From contig VEQY01000024.1 of assembly GCA_018882965.1 (NCBI GenBank), positions 1 to 42,305 of the forward strand: DNA of 42,305 nt, read 5' to 3'. Positions 15,909 through 25,577 of the stretch are shown one piece after another; the first letter of the stretch is position 1, and each line of letters opens with the position of its first letter. A program made the translations under genes and the position numbers. The notes under the pieces are model-generated. The model worked only from the letters and a program-made list of their open reading frames with translations. It was not told the origin of the DNA and did no database searches. This DNA comes from Mycobacterium sp. GTDB taxonomy: Bacteria > Actinomycetota > Actinomycetes > Mycobacteriales > Mycobacteriaceae.

Positions 15909-16615
15909 GCCAACTCCAGCGCGATCTCGACCATCTTGGTGAACGCCGTCTCACGCTCTTCCGGGGTGGTGTGCTTACCGGCGAAGATGATGTCGCTGAC
16001 GGTGAAGATCCCCAGCGCGTCCACGCCGGCGGCGGCGGCGTTGGCGAACAGTCCGGCCGACTCCATCTCGACGGCCAGGATGCCCATCTTCGCCCATTTG
16101 CGCAGAGCCTCGGGATCGTCGTTGTAGAAGATGTCCGACGACAGGATATTGCCGACGTGAGTGCGCTGTCCGTGGTCGTCGGCGGCGCGCTTGGCCTGCT
16201 CCAGCAGACGGTAGGAGGACAGCGGCGCATACGTCCCGGGCACGCCGAACTGGGTGATGTAGCTGGAGTCTGTCGACGCGCCCTGGGCGATGACGACGTC
16301 GTAGAGGTCGATGCCCTCCTGGATGGTGCCGCAACTGCCGACCCGGATCAGGTTCTTCACGTCGAAGACGTGTATCAGTTCGTAGCTGTACAGCGAGATC
16401 GACGGGATGCCCATGCCGGTTCCCATCACCGAGACCTTGCGGCCGCGATAGGTGCCGGTGAAGCCGTACATCCCGCGGACCTCGTTGAAGCACAGAGGGT
16501 TGTCGAAGTAGGTCTCGGCGATGAACTTGGCCCGCAGCGGGTCGCCGGGCAGCAGGATTGTCTCGGCGATCTCGACGCCCTTGGGGTCGATGTGGGGGGT
16601 TCGCTTGCTCGACAT
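15905..16615 (-). CDS. deoD: DeoD-type purine-nucleoside phosphorylase
   Basis: The enzyme splits purine (deoxy)nucleosides with phosphate into base and (deoxy)ribose-1-phosphate. The 236 residues are the hexameric DeoD type: ILLPGDPLRAKFIAETYFDN, GMGIPSISLYSYEL, RVGSCGTIQEG, VEMESAGLF (ribose-binding Met-Glu) and TVSDIIFAGKHTTPEER with the catalytic Asp. The housekeeping mycobacterial enzyme is the unrelated trimeric PunA type, so a DeoD gene is an accessory and may be horizontally acquired. A GAGGAG-like ribosome site precedes the ATG at 16615. It lies 45 nt after the pgi stop on the same strand and overlaps the following MFS gene, suggesting a nucleoside-use cassette. Confidence 0.93.
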   Translation of the reverse strand: MSSKRTPHIDPKGVEIAETILLPGDPLRAKFIAETYFDNPLCFNEVRGMYGFTGTYRGRKVSVMGTGMGIPSISLYSYELIHVFDVKNLIRVGSCGTIQEGIDLYDVVIAQGASTDSSYITQFGVPGTYAPLSSYRLLEQAKRAADDHGQRTHVGNILSSDIFYNDDPEALRKWAKMGILAVEMESAGLFANAAAAGVDALGIFTVSDIIFAGKHTTPEERETAFTKMVEIALELA

Positions 16616-16660
16616 CTCGCCGTGGACTCCTCGTCGTCGTTCGGCCTGAAAACGGCGGGG

Positions 16661-18310
<1,650 letters not shown>

Positions 18311-18359
18311 TCCCCAGACCCTATGCGCAAACCCCGGCGACGGTGTAGATGATTGACCT

Positions 18360-19817
18360 ATGGCTACCCCAGATATCCAACGGCTGCTGTCCTCGGTCCC
18401 GACCGGTCTGTGGATCGGCGGTGAGGAGCGGCCCGGATCCTCGACCTTCGACGTGCTCAACCCGGCCACCGACGAGGTGCTCACCACCGTCGGCAACGCG
18501 ACCGCCACCGACGCCATCGAGGCAATGGACGCCGCCTGCGCCGTGCAGGCCGACTGGGCCGCGACCCCGGCCCGCGAGCGCGGGGAGATCCTGCGCGCGG
18601 TGTTCGAGATGATCATCGAGCGCGCCGACGACGTCGCCACCCTGATGACCCTGGAGATGGGCAAGGTCGTCGCCGAGAGCATGGGCGAGGTGAAATACGG
18701 TGCGGAGTTCTTCCGCTGGTTCGCCGAGGAGGCCGTCCGCATCCACGGCCGCTACACGCCCAGCCCGGCCGGCACCGGGCGCATCGTCGTCACCAAGCAG
18801 CCCCTCGGGCCGTGCTACGCGATCACGCCGTGGAACTTCCCGCTGGCCATGGGGACCCGCAAGATCGGCCCGGCCCTGGCGGCGGGCTGCACGATGATCG
18901 TCAAGCCCGCCCAGGAGACGCCGCTGACCATGCTGCTGCTGGCCAAGCTGATGGCCGAGGCCGGGCTGCCCAAGGGCGTGCTGTCGGTGCTGCCCAGTAA
19001 CAAGCCCCGCGAGGTCACCACCGCGCTGATCGAGGACGGACGGTTGCGCAAGCTGACCTTCACCGGCTCCACCGGGGTGGGCAAGGCGCTGGTGAAGCAG
19101 TCCGCCGACGCGCTGCTGCGCACCTCGATGGAGTTGGGCGGCAACGCACCGTTCGTGGTGTTCGACGACGCCGACGTCGACGCCGCCGTCGAGGGCGCGA
19201 TGCTGGCCAAGATGCGCAACGGCGGAGAGGCCTGCACGGCGGCCAACCGGTTCTATGTGGCCAACTCGCTGCTCGACGATTTCACCGACAAGTTCGTCAA
19301 GAGGATGGGCGAGCTGACCCTGGGCAACGGACTGGATCCCTCGACGAAGCTGGGCCCGCTGATCAACCCGAATCAGCTCAAGACCGTGCAGGAACTGGTC
19401 GACGACGCCGTGGAGAAGGGCGCGACGGTGGCCACCGGCGGGCAGGCCCCGGGCGGGCCGGGCAACTTCTACCCGGCCACCGTGCTGACCGGCGTTCCGT
19501 TGAACGCCCGCATCCTCAAAGAAGAGGTGTTCGGGCCGGTCGCCCCAATCGTCGGATTCGACACCGAGCAGCAGGGTATCGCCGCGGCCAATGACACCGA
19601 GTACGGCCTGGCCGCCTACATCTTCACCCAGTCGCTGGACCGCGCGCTGCGGGTGGCCGAGTCCATCGAGGCCGGCATGGTCGGGGTCAACCGCGGGGTG
19701 ATCTCCGATCCGGCCGCGCCGTTCGGCGGGGTCAAGGAATCCGGCTTCGGCCGCGAGGGCGGCTTCGAGGGCATCGAGGAGTACCTCGATGTCAAGTACA
19801 TCGCGCTGACCAAATAA
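18360..19817 (+). CDS. NAD(P)-dependent aldehyde dehydrogenase, succinate-semialdehyde type
   Basis: A 485-residue class-3 aldehyde dehydrogenase. Cofactor motifs are [20 protein letters not shown] and [11 protein letters not shown]. The general base is Glu258 in MELGGNAP and the catalytic Cys292 lies in [11 protein letters not shown]. The C-terminal [20 protein letters not shown] is common to succinate-semialdehyde dehydrogenases (GabD type), which feed succinate to the TCA cycle. The exact aldehyde cannot be proven from motifs. The ATG lies six bases after GATGAT, a possible leaderless -10. It heads a run with an MHS transporter, carboxyl methyltransferase and thioesterase; only 12 nt separate it from the transporter gene. 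A role in degrading or shaping the transported acid is possible. Confidence 0.88.
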   Translation: MATPDIQRLLSSVPTGLWIGGEERPGSSTFDVLNPATDEVLTTVGNATATDAIEAMDAACAVQADWAATPARERGEILRAVFEMIIERADDVATLMTLEMGKVVAESMGEVKYGAEFFRWFAEEAVRIHGRYTPSPAGTGRIVVTKQPLGPCYAITPWNFPLAMGTRKIGPALAAGCTMIVKPAQETPLTMLLLAKLMAEAGLPKGVLSVLPSNKPREVTTALIEDGRLRKLTFTGSTGVGKALVKQSADALLRTSMELGGNAPFVVFDDADVDAAVEGAMLAKMRNGGEACTAANRFYVANSLLDDFTDKFVKRMGELTLGNGLDPSTKLGPLINPNQLKTVQELVDDAVEKGATVATGGQAPGGPGNFYPATVLTGVPLNARILKEEVFGPVAPIVGFDTEQQGIAAANDTEYGLAAYIFTQSLDRALRVAESIEAGMVGVNRGVISDPAAPFGGVKESGFGREGGFEGIEEYLDVKYIALTK

Positions 19818-19829
19818 CGGCGCTCGCCG

Positions 19830-21137
19830 GTGACAGCACAGGCCAGGGACCTTCGCCGGGTCGCGCTGTCCAGCCTGGCCGGCACGACCGTGGAGTACTA
19901 CGACTTCCTGCTCTACGCGACGATGACGGCGCTGGTATTCGACCGGCTGTTCTTCCCCGATTCCGACCCGGCCACCGCGGCGATCGCCGCGTTCGCGACC
20001 CTGGCGGCCGGCTACGTCGCCCGTCCGCTGGGCGGAATCCTGTTCGGCCACATCGGAGATCGGCTGGGGCGCAAGCGCACCCTGGTCGCGACGATGACGT
20101 TGATGGGCGTCGTGAGCTTCCTGATCGGATGCCTGCCCACCTACGAGACGATCGGCCGCGCGGCGCCGGTGCTGCTGGTGCTGCTGCGCGTCGGGCAGGG
20201 CATCGCGGTGGGGGGCGAATGGGGCGGGGCGACCCTGATGGTCGCCGAACATGCCGCACCGGCGACGCGTGGCCGGTGGAACGGCGTGGCGCAGATGGGC
20301 TCGGCCCTCGGTTCGCTGCTGTCCACGGCCGTCGTCTTCGGGCTTTCCGGACTGTCCGACGAGGCGCTGATGTCCTGGGGATGGCGGGTGCCGTTCTGGC
20401 TGAGTGCGGTCCTGCTGGCGGTCGGGCTCTACGTGCGGTCCGCGATCGCCGAGAGCCCGGTGTTCACCCGGGCGCAGGAGGCCGCGCAGGGCGCGGCGAC
20501 CGTCGTACCGTTGCGGGCCGTATTGCGTCGGCCGAGGCCGCTGCTGCTCACCTGCGCCGCGGGCATCGGATCCTTCGGCCTGACCGCACTGCTGAGCATC
20601 TACATGATCAGTTACACCCGCAACATCGGCTATCCGATGACCGACGTGCTGTCCTCGAAACTGTGGGGCTCGATCGCGGTGCTGATCGCCATCCCGGTGT
20701 TCTCCGCGCTGTCGGACCGGGTGGGCCGCCGCCGGGTCATCATGGCCGGGGCGGTGGCGATCGTGCTCTACGCCTACCCGATGTACGCGCTCATCGACAC
20801 CCGGTCGACGGCGCTTCTGGTGACCGCGGTGGTAATCGGCCAGATCATCGAGGGCGCGATGTACGGCCCGCTGGGTGCCATGCTGACCGAGATGTTCGAC
20901 ACCGAGAGCCGCTACACCGGGGTATCCGTGGGCTACCAGCTGGCGGCGCTGATCGGTGCCGGGTTCACCCCGCTGCTGGCCAGCAGCCTGCTCGCGGGCG
21001 GGCCGACCAGCACTCCGCTGGTGCTCATCGCGATGGGCTGCGGCGTGGTGACGATCGTCGCGCTGCTGCTGATCGGCGAAACCGCCGGACGCAACCTGAG
21101 CGCTCCGGTCAGCGCGCAGCAGGCGGCCCGGCGATGA
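19830..21137 (+). CDS. MHS-family metabolite:proton symporter
   Basis: A 435-residue MFS protein of the metabolite:H+ symporter group (relatives carry shikimate, citrate, alpha-ketoglutarate or proline). Typical features are SSLAGTTVEYYDFLLYATMTAL in helix 1, GHIGDRLGRKRTLVATMTLMG (motif A, about 72-92), RVGQGIAVGGEWGGATLMVAEH, and SDRVGRRRVIMAG at the second motif A. Twelve helices are predicted. The substrate is unknown, but a carboxylate would suit the downstream carboxyl methyltransferase. The GTG start is 12 nt after the dehydrogenase stop, and the stop overlaps the methyltransferase start (ATGA). This coupling is strong evidence for one transcription unit. Confidence 0.88.
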   Translation: MTAQARDLRRVALSSLAGTTVEYYDFLLYATMTALVFDRLFFPDSDPATAAIAAFATLAAGYVARPLGGILFGHIGDRLGRKRTLVATMTLMGVVSFLIGCLPTYETIGRAAPVLLVLLRVGQGIAVGGEWGGATLMVAEHAAPATRGRWNGVAQMGSALGSLLSTAVVFGLSGLSDEALMSWGWRVPFWLSAVLLAVGLYVRSAIAESPVFTRAQEAAQGAATVVPLRAVLRRPRPLLLTCAAGIGSFGLTALLSIYMISYTRNIGYPMTDVLSSKLWGSIAVLIAIPVFSALSDRVGRRRVIMAGAVAIVLYAYPMYALIDTRSTALLVTAVVIGQIIEGAMYGPLGAMLTEMFDTESRYTGVSVGYQLAALIGAGFTPLLASSLLAGGPTSTPLVLIAMGCGVVTIVALLLIGETAGRNLSAPVSAQQAARR

Positions 21138-22192
21138 TCCGTACCGCGCCGATGGCCGGCGGCGGTGCCTACAACCGTCATTCGCAGATCCAGTTGACCG
21201 GACTGATGCCGGCCGTCGACCTGCTGCGGCAGGCGGCGGCCGCCGTCGACTTGCCGGATCGCCGGCAGCCGATCGTGATCGCCGACTACGGGTGCTCGAG
21301 CGGGGGCAACTCGCTGGTGCCGGTCGCGGCCGCGATCGACGGCCTGCGCGACAGAACCGATCAGCCGATCACCGTGGTGCACACCGACCTTCCCGACAAC
21401 GACTTCTCGACCCTGTTCGACACGGTGTGGAACGACCCCGACTCCTACATGTCGCGGCCCGGGGTGTTCCCGGCGGCGATCGGTCGCTCGTTCTTCCGCC
21501 AGCTGCTGCCGGCGGGCAGCCTCACCCTGGGGTGGAGTTCCTGGTCGGTGGCCTGGCTGAGCCAGCCGCCGGCACCCGTCCCGGATCACGTGCACGTCAG
21601 CTGCAGCGCCGATGCGCAGATCCGGGCCGCCTATGCCCGCCAGTCGGCGCGGGACTGGGCGGACTTCCTGACCGCGCGGGGTGCCGAGATGCGACCCGGC
21701 GCCCGGTTGGTGGTGGTGGTCCCGGCGGCCGACGACGACGGCAGCGCCGGGTACCGCCCGATGTTCGACGCGGCGTGGGCCGGTCTGCGCGAGTTGGTCC
21801 GGCACGGCGTGCTCGAGCAGGACGAGGCCGCGCGGATGGGGATGCCGCACTACGGACGCAGCGCCGACGAACTCGCCGCGCCGTTCGGCGGCGACGGGCT
21901 CTGCGCCGGACTGTCGATCGAACACCTGGAGATGTTCATCAGCCCCGACGAGTTCTTCTCCGACTACCAATACTCGAAGGACGCCCGGACCTTCGGCGCC
22001 CGGTGGGCAGCGATCTTCGCCGCCGGCGCGTTCCCGTCGCTGGCGACCGGACTCGACAGCGGGCCCGATGACCCCCGCACCGCGATGGTCTTCGAGCGCC
22101 TCGAGGCGGACATCGCCGCCCGGCTCGCGGCCGCACCCGAGCCGCTGCGCATACCGGTGGCCAACGTCGTCCTGCGGCGCACCGACTCGTGA
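21134..22192 (+). CDS. SABATH-type SAM-dependent carboxyl methyltransferase (fatty-acid O-methyltransferase-like)
   Basis: A 352-residue member of the SABATH family, which methylates the carboxyl group of small acids with S-adenosylmethionine. Diagnostic motifs are ADYGCSSGGNSLV at 50-62 (SAM loop), HTDLPDNDFSTLFDTV (plant enzymes have NDLPxNDFNxLF) and LGWSSWSVAWLSQPP, the SSxSLHWLS equivalent. The N-terminal GGAYNRHSQIQLTGL is the substrate/SAM lid found in the family. Mycobacteria have a characterised member, the fatty acid O-methyltransferase of M. marinum, which makes fatty acid methyl esters; that is the best functional guess. The ATG overlaps the transporter stop (ATGA), and its own stop overlaps the thioesterase GTG. 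The frame continues upstream inside the transporter gene; this extension is rejected. Confidence 0.85.
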   Translation: MIRTAPMAGGGAYNRHSQIQLTGLMPAVDLLRQAAAAVDLPDRRQPIVIADYGCSSGGNSLVPVAAAIDGLRDRTDQPITVVHTDLPDNDFSTLFDTVWNDPDSYMSRPGVFPAAIGRSFFRQLLPAGSLTLGWSSWSVAWLSQPPAPVPDHVHVSCSADAQIRAAYARQSARDWADFLTARGAEMRPGARLVVVVPAADDDGSAGYRPMFDAAWAGLRELVRHGVLEQDEAARMGMPHYGRSADELAAPFGGDGLCAGLSIEHLEMFISPDEFFSDYQYSKDARTFGARWAAIFAAGAFPSLATGLDSGPDDPRTAMVFERLEADIAARLAAAPEPLRIPVANVVLRRTDS

Positions 22193-22644
22193 GTGCACCT
22201 CCGCACTCCGTGCCGTGGGCCGCCTACCGGTTCGTGCGCGACGTCGTGCCGTCAGCCGAGGAGGGTCATCTGCACAATCTGACGATCGCGGCGGTGTTGT
22301 TCGACGCCCGCAACGCCTACGTCACCGAGGAGGTCGGCATCGGCTGGGAGACCCTGCGCGCCTCCGGTCGCGGGCTGATCATGCGCCGGCTTGAGATCGA
22401 CTTCGAGAACGAGGTCCCCGCCGGGGTGGCGCTGAAGGTGGGAGTGCGGGCAGCGGCCCGATCGCGGAAGGCGATGACCTTCGATGAGGCGATCTGGCAG
22501 GTCGACCCACCGGTCGCTGTCGCGGTCGCCCGGTCGGTGCACCTGGTCGTGCACGTCGGTGCCCCCGGGGCGATCGAGCTGCCCGAGGACGTCGTCGAGC
22601 GGTTCGAGGCCTACGAGGGCCGGCGTCTGACGGGGCCGGGGTGA
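22189..22644 (+). CDS. Hotdog-fold acyl-CoA thioesterase
   Basis: A 151-residue single hotdog-domain protein of the 4HBT / YbgC type. Support comes from VPSAEEGHLHNLTIAAVLFDARNAY (central helix region, with the active-site Asp in LFDARNAY), MRRLEIDFENEVPAGVALKVGV and the strand ARSRKAMTFDEAIW. It likely releases a free acid from an acyl- or aroyl-CoA. The GTG start overlaps the methyltransferase stop (GTGA), so the enzyme may supply the carboxylic acid that the methyltransferase then esterifies. It is the last gene of the plus-strand run and converges on chorismate mutase across a block of tandem hairpin repeats. Confidence 0.8.
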   Translation: MSAPPHSVPWAAYRFVRDVVPSAEEGHLHNLTIAAVLFDARNAYVTEEVGIGWETLRASGRGLIMRRLEIDFENEVPAGVALKVGVRAAARSRKAMTFDEAIWQVDPPVAVAVARSVHLVVHVGAPGAIELPEDVVERFEAYEGRRLTGPG

Positions 22645-22654
22645 GCCCCGACGG

Positions 22655-22745
22655 GCCGGCTCAGTGCCCGAGCCGGCTCCGGTTGATGGCCGGCTCAGTG
22701 CCCGAGCCGGCTCCGTCTGATGGCCGGCTCAGTGCCCGAGCCGGC
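22655..22745. repeat. Three tandem 34-bp repeats, each a perfect hairpin, over the end of chorismate mutase
   Basis: Copies of the palindrome lie at 22655-22677, 22689-22711 and 22723-22745, exactly 34 bp apart. Each has arms GCCGGCTC and GAGCCGGC around the loop AGTGCCC. The 11-bp spacers are TCCGGTTGATG and TCCGTCTGATG, so the full units differ at two bases. On the minus strand every copy spells Arg-Leu-Gly-His-stop in the frame of chorismate mutase; the copy at 22723-22745 holds the real stop codon. The hairpins sit between two convergent genes and could act as a bidirectional terminator. This looks like tandem duplication of a gene end. Confidence 0.9.
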
Positions 22746-23022
22746 CGCGCCCCATGCGCAGCAGCAGCATCGCCAGGTCCTTGCCGTCCTGGCCCAGTTC
22801 GCCGTAGCGCTCGATGACCTTCATCTCCCGACTGTGCACCAGCCGGGTTCCGCCGGAGGCCATCCGGACCTTGCCGATCGCCTGCGAGACCTCGGTGCGG
22901 CGTTTGACCGCCGCGAGAATCTCGGCGTCGAGCCGGTCGATCTCGGCGCGCAGGGCGTCGATGCCCGACTCGGTCAGCTCGTCGGTGTTCACGTCGTCGT
23001 TCTCCTCGTGTGGTGGTGTCAT
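22729..23022 (-). CDS. Chorismate mutase, AroQ-delta type (Rv0948c-like)
   Basis: The enzyme converts chorismate to prephenate, the branch to Phe and Tyr. The 97-residue all-helical protein has LRAEIDRLDAEILAAVKRR, the active-site Arg/Lys/Glu stretch EVSQAIGKVRMASGG, and HSREMKVIERYGELG. It closes with RGRLGH, the tail characteristic of the delta subclass. In M. tuberculosis this subclass is poorly active alone and is switched on in a complex with DAHP synthase AroG, and the C-terminal tail matters for that complex. The ATG at 23022 is preceded by a GAGAAGAGA ribosome site. A leader peptide with Phe/Tyr codons and a terminator-like hairpin lie upstream, and tandem repeats of the gene end lie downstream. 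Confidence 0.93.
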   Translation of the reverse strand: MTPPHEENDDVNTDELTESGIDALRAEIDRLDAEILAAVKRRTEVSQAIGKVRMASGGTRLVHSREMKVIERYGELGQDGKDLAMLLLRMGRGRLGH

Positions 23023-23050
23023 CCGCCGTTCTCTTCTCGGACTGGGGCCT

Positions 23051-23096
23051 CACACAAGAAACGAGCCCCGGATCGCCGAAGCGGACCGCGGGGCTC
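23051..23096 (-). terminator. Candidate attenuator hairpin before chorismate mutase
   Basis: On the minus strand GAGCCCCG (23096-23089) pairs with CGGGGCTC (23070-23063), followed directly by GTTTCTTGTGTG, a U-rich tail. It lies between the leader-peptide stop and the chorismate mutase ribosome site, 28 bp before the ATG. The 5' arm overlaps 23094-23083, which can instead pair (10 of 12 positions) with 23136-23125 inside the leader peptide, a possible antiterminator. Confidence 0.65.
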
Positions 23097-23110
23097 TCGT
23101 GTTCAGGCAG

Positions 23111-23170
23111 CTAGGCCTCCACGGGCACCGCGGACCGGTACCCGTAGAAAAATCGCCGCCGATTCTGCAC
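23111..23170 (-). CDS. Candidate leader peptide with Phe-Phe-Tyr-Gly-Tyr, upstream of chorismate mutase
   Basis: A 19-residue minus-strand frame reads MQNRRRFFYGYRSAVPVEA and ends at TAG 23113-23111. Codons 7, 8, 9 and 11 are TTT, TTC, TAC and TAC. The density of Phe and Tyr, the end products of the chorismate mutase branch, is what ribosome-mediated attenuation leaders show. It is too short to be called by length and has no other recognisable feature. The GTG start lies six bases after a CACACT hexamer (23182-23177), which has TTGCGT 17 bp further upstream, so the mRNA would be leaderless. The stop is 14 bp before the terminator-like hairpin. Alternative: a chance frame; conservation of the FFYxY pattern would decide. 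Confidence 0.6.
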   Translation of the reverse strand: MQNRRRFFYGYRSAVPVEA

Positions 23171-23176
23171 ACCGAG

Positions 23177-23205
23177 AGTGTGCCATCCGTGGCGTGCCGA
23201 CGCAA
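23177..23205 (-). promoter_or_regulatory. Candidate promoter of the leader peptide-chorismate mutase unit
   Basis: TTGCGT (23205-23200) and CACACT (23182-23177) are separated by 17 bp on the minus strand. The -10 element is weak, but its distance of six bases to the leader GTG fits a leaderless start. Confidence 0.4.
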
Positions 23206-23240
23206 AGGCCCGTCCCCCCGCGGCGGTAGGTTGAGAGCCG

Positions 23241-25574
23241 ATGAGCGTGCACCTTCCCGACGCCCCCGCCGGTGGGGCGGACCTGCTCGACGGCCTGAAC
23301 GACCAGCAGCGCCGGGCCGTCCTGCACGAGGGCGCTCCGCTGCTGATCGTGGCCGGGGCCGGGTCGGGCAAGACGGCGGTGCTGACCCGCCGGATCGCCC
23401 ACCTGCTGGCGGCGCGCGACGTGGGCTCGGGCCAGATCCTGGCGATCACCTTCACCAACAAGGCCGCCGCCGAGATGCGCGAGCGGGTGGCCGCGCTGGT
23501 GGGTCCGCGGGCGCGCTCGATGTGGGTGTCGACCTTTCACTCCACCTGTGTGCGGATCCTGCGCAACCAGGCCTCGCTGCTCCCCGGGCGGAACTCCAAC
23601 TTCTCCATCTATGACGCCGACGACTCCCGCCGGCTGCTGCTGATGATCGGCCGCGACATGGGTATCGACGTCAAGCGCTACTCGCCGCGGCTGCTGGCCA
23701 ACTCGATCTCCAACCTCAAGAACGAGCTGATCGGTCCCGGGCCGGCGGCGGCCGCCCTGGACGAGTCCTCCGACGACCTGGCCCGCATCGTCGCCGAGGT
23801 GTACGCGGAGTACCAGCGCCGGCTGCGTGCGGCCAACGCGCTGGACTTCGACGACCTGATCGGCGAGACGGTGGCCCTGCTTCAGGAACACCCGCAGATC
23901 GCGCAGCACTACCGGCGGCGGTTCCGGCACGTGCTGGTCGACGAGTACCAGGACACCAACCACGCCCAGTACGTCTTGGTGCGTGAACTCGTCGGACATG
24001 GTTCGGCGGGTTCCGATGACGTGCCGGCGGCCGAACTGTGCGTGGTCGGTGACGCCGACCAGTCGATCTACGCCTTCCGCGGAGCGACGATCCGCAACAT
24101 CGAGGACTTCGAGCGCGACTTCCCCGATGCCACCACGATCCTGCTGGAGCAGAACTACCGCTCCACCCAGACCATCCTGTCGGCGGCCAACGCGGTGATC
24201 GCCCGCAACTCGGGGCGGCGCGAGAAGAAACTGTGGACCGACGCCGGCGACGGTGAGCCGATCGTCGGCTATGTCGCCGACAACGAGCACGACGAGGCCC
24301 GGTTCGTGGCGGCGGAGGTCGACGAGCTGGTCGACCATGGCAGTCTCACCTATAACGACGTGGCGGTGTTCTACCGCACCAACAATTCCTCGCGCGCGCT
24401 GGAGGAGGTCTTCATCCGCGCCGGCATCCCCTACAAGGTGGTCGGCGGGGTGCGGTTCTACGAACGCCGGGAGATCCGCGACATCGTCGCCTACCTGCGA
24501 GTGCTGGACAACCCCGGCGATGCGGTGAGCCTGCGCCGCATCCTCAACACCCCGCGCCGCGGCATCGGCGACCGCGCGGAGGCCTGCGTGGCCGTGTATG
24601 CCGAGACCACCGGCTGCACGTTCGCGGAGGCTCTGGCCGCCGCGGCGGCCGGAAAGGTCCCGCTGCTCAACAGCCGCTCGGAGAAGGCGATCGCCGGGTT
24701 CGTCGGCCTGCTCGACGAGCTGCGCGAGCGTGCCGCCGACGAGTTGGGCGATCTGGTGGAGGCGGTGCTGGACCGCACCGGCTACCGCGCCGAACTGGAG
24801 AACTCCAACGACCCGCAGGATCTCGCCCGGCTGGACAACCTCAACGAATTAGTCAGCGTCGCACATGAATTCAGCATCGACCGGGCCAACGCCGCCGCGC
24901 TCGAGCAGAGCGAGCAGGCCGATGAGGCCGATGAAGATCAGGAGGCCGAGCCGTCGGCCGGCGTCCTCGCAGAGTTCCTGGAGCGGGTCTCCCTGGTCGC
25001 CGACTCCGACGAACTGCCCGACGACGACGCCGGTGTGGTGACCCTGATGACCCTGCACACCGCCAAGGGCCTGGAGTTCCCGGCGGTGTTCGTGACCGGC
25101 TGGGAGGACGGGCTGTTCCCGCACATGCGCTCGCTGGGCGACCCGGGCGAACTGAACGAGGAGCGCCGTCTGGCCTACGTCGGGATCACCCGCGCGCGGC
25201 AACGGCTGTACCTCACCCGGGCCAAGGTGCGCTCGTCGTGGGGTCAGCCGATGCTCAACCCGGAGTCACGCTTCCTCGCCGAGATCCCCCAGCACCTCGT
25301 CGACTGGCGGCGCACCGACCCCGGCCCCGCCGGTTCCGGGCTCAGCGCCCCGGTCGCGGGCCGGTTCGGACCGTCGCGCCCGGCGATCCGAACCGCGGGC
25401 AAGCGTCCGCTGCTGGTACTGCAGCCTGGAGACCGGGTCAACCACGACAAGTACGGGCTCGGCCGCGTCGAAGAGGTGTCCGGGGCGGGGGAGTCGGCGA
25501 TGTCACTGATCGACTTCGGCAGCGCGGGCCGGGTCAAGCTGATGCACAACCACGCGCCGCTGCAGAAGATCTGA
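23241..25574 (+). CDS. uvrD1: ATP-dependent DNA helicase UvrD1 (PcrA-like)
   Basis: A superfamily-1A 3'-5' helicase of 777 residues, involved in nucleotide excision repair and, in mycobacteria, able to interact with Ku. Motifs in order: Q motif GLNDQQRRAV, Walker A GAGSGKT with Lys44, TFTNKAAAEMRERV (Ia), VDEYQDTN (II), DADQSIYAFRGA (III), QNYRST (IV), TLHTAKGLEFPAVFVTGWEDG (V) and VGITRARQRL (VI). The C-terminus PGDRVNHDKYGLGRVEEV is the Tudor-like extension of PcrA/UvrD1. Two cysteines at about 449 and 459 in the 2B region are candidates for the redox-controlled dimerisation described for M. tuberculosis UvrD1. The ATG has TAGGTT eight bases upstream. It faces the M23 peptidase gene with a 3-bp gap. 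Confidence 0.96.
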   Translation: MSVHLPDAPAGGADLLDGLNDQQRRAVLHEGAPLLIVAGAGSGKTAVLTRRIAHLLAARDVGSGQILAITFTNKAAAEMRERVAALVGPRARSMWVSTFHSTCVRILRNQASLLPGRNSNFSIYDADDSRRLLLMIGRDMGIDVKRYSPRLLANSISNLKNELIGPGPAAAALDESSDDLARIVAEVYAEYQRRLRAANALDFDDLIGETVALLQEHPQIAQHYRRRFRHVLVDEYQDTNHAQYVLVRELVGHGSAGSDDVPAAELCVVGDADQSIYAFRGATIRNIEDFERDFPDATTILLEQNYRSTQTILSAANAVIARNSGRREKKLWTDAGDGEPIVGYVADNEHDEARFVAAEVDELVDHGSLTYNDVAVFYRTNNSSRALEEVFIRAGIPYKVVGGVRFYERREIRDIVAYLRVLDNPGDAVSLRRILNTPRRGIGDRAEACVAVYAETTGCTFAEALAAAAAGKVPLLNSRSEKAIAGFVGLLDELRERAADELGDLVEAVLDRTGYRAELENSNDPQDLARLDNLNELVSVAHEFSIDRANAAALEQSEQADEADEDQEAEPSAGVLAEFLERVSLVADSDELPDDDAGVVTLMTLHTAKGLEFPAVFVTGWEDGLFPHMRSLGDPGELNEERRLAYVGITRARQRLYLTRAKVRSSWGQPMLNPESRFLAEIPQHLVDWRRTDPGPAGSGLSAPVAGRFGPSRPAIRTAGKRPLLVLQPGDRVNHDKYGLGRVEEVSGAGESAMSLIDFGSAGRVKLMHNHAPLQKI

Positions 25575-25577
25575 ACT

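Noticed and set aside
18321..20252. Long open frame (643 codons) antisense to the aldehyde dehydrogenase
   Set aside because: Its sequence is His/Gly/Arg-rich without domains, and the plus strand carries complete aldehyde dehydrogenase and transporter genes.
22655..22745. CRISPR array
   Set aside because: Only three units, 11-bp near-identical spacers, no cas genes; the repeat is a duplicated gene end.
23173..23190. Alternative ATG start (23187) in a different frame as the leader peptide
   Set aside because: That frame gives a peptide without Phe/Tyr enrichment and runs past the hairpin region stop at a different place; the GTG frame fits both promoter spacing and attenuation logic.
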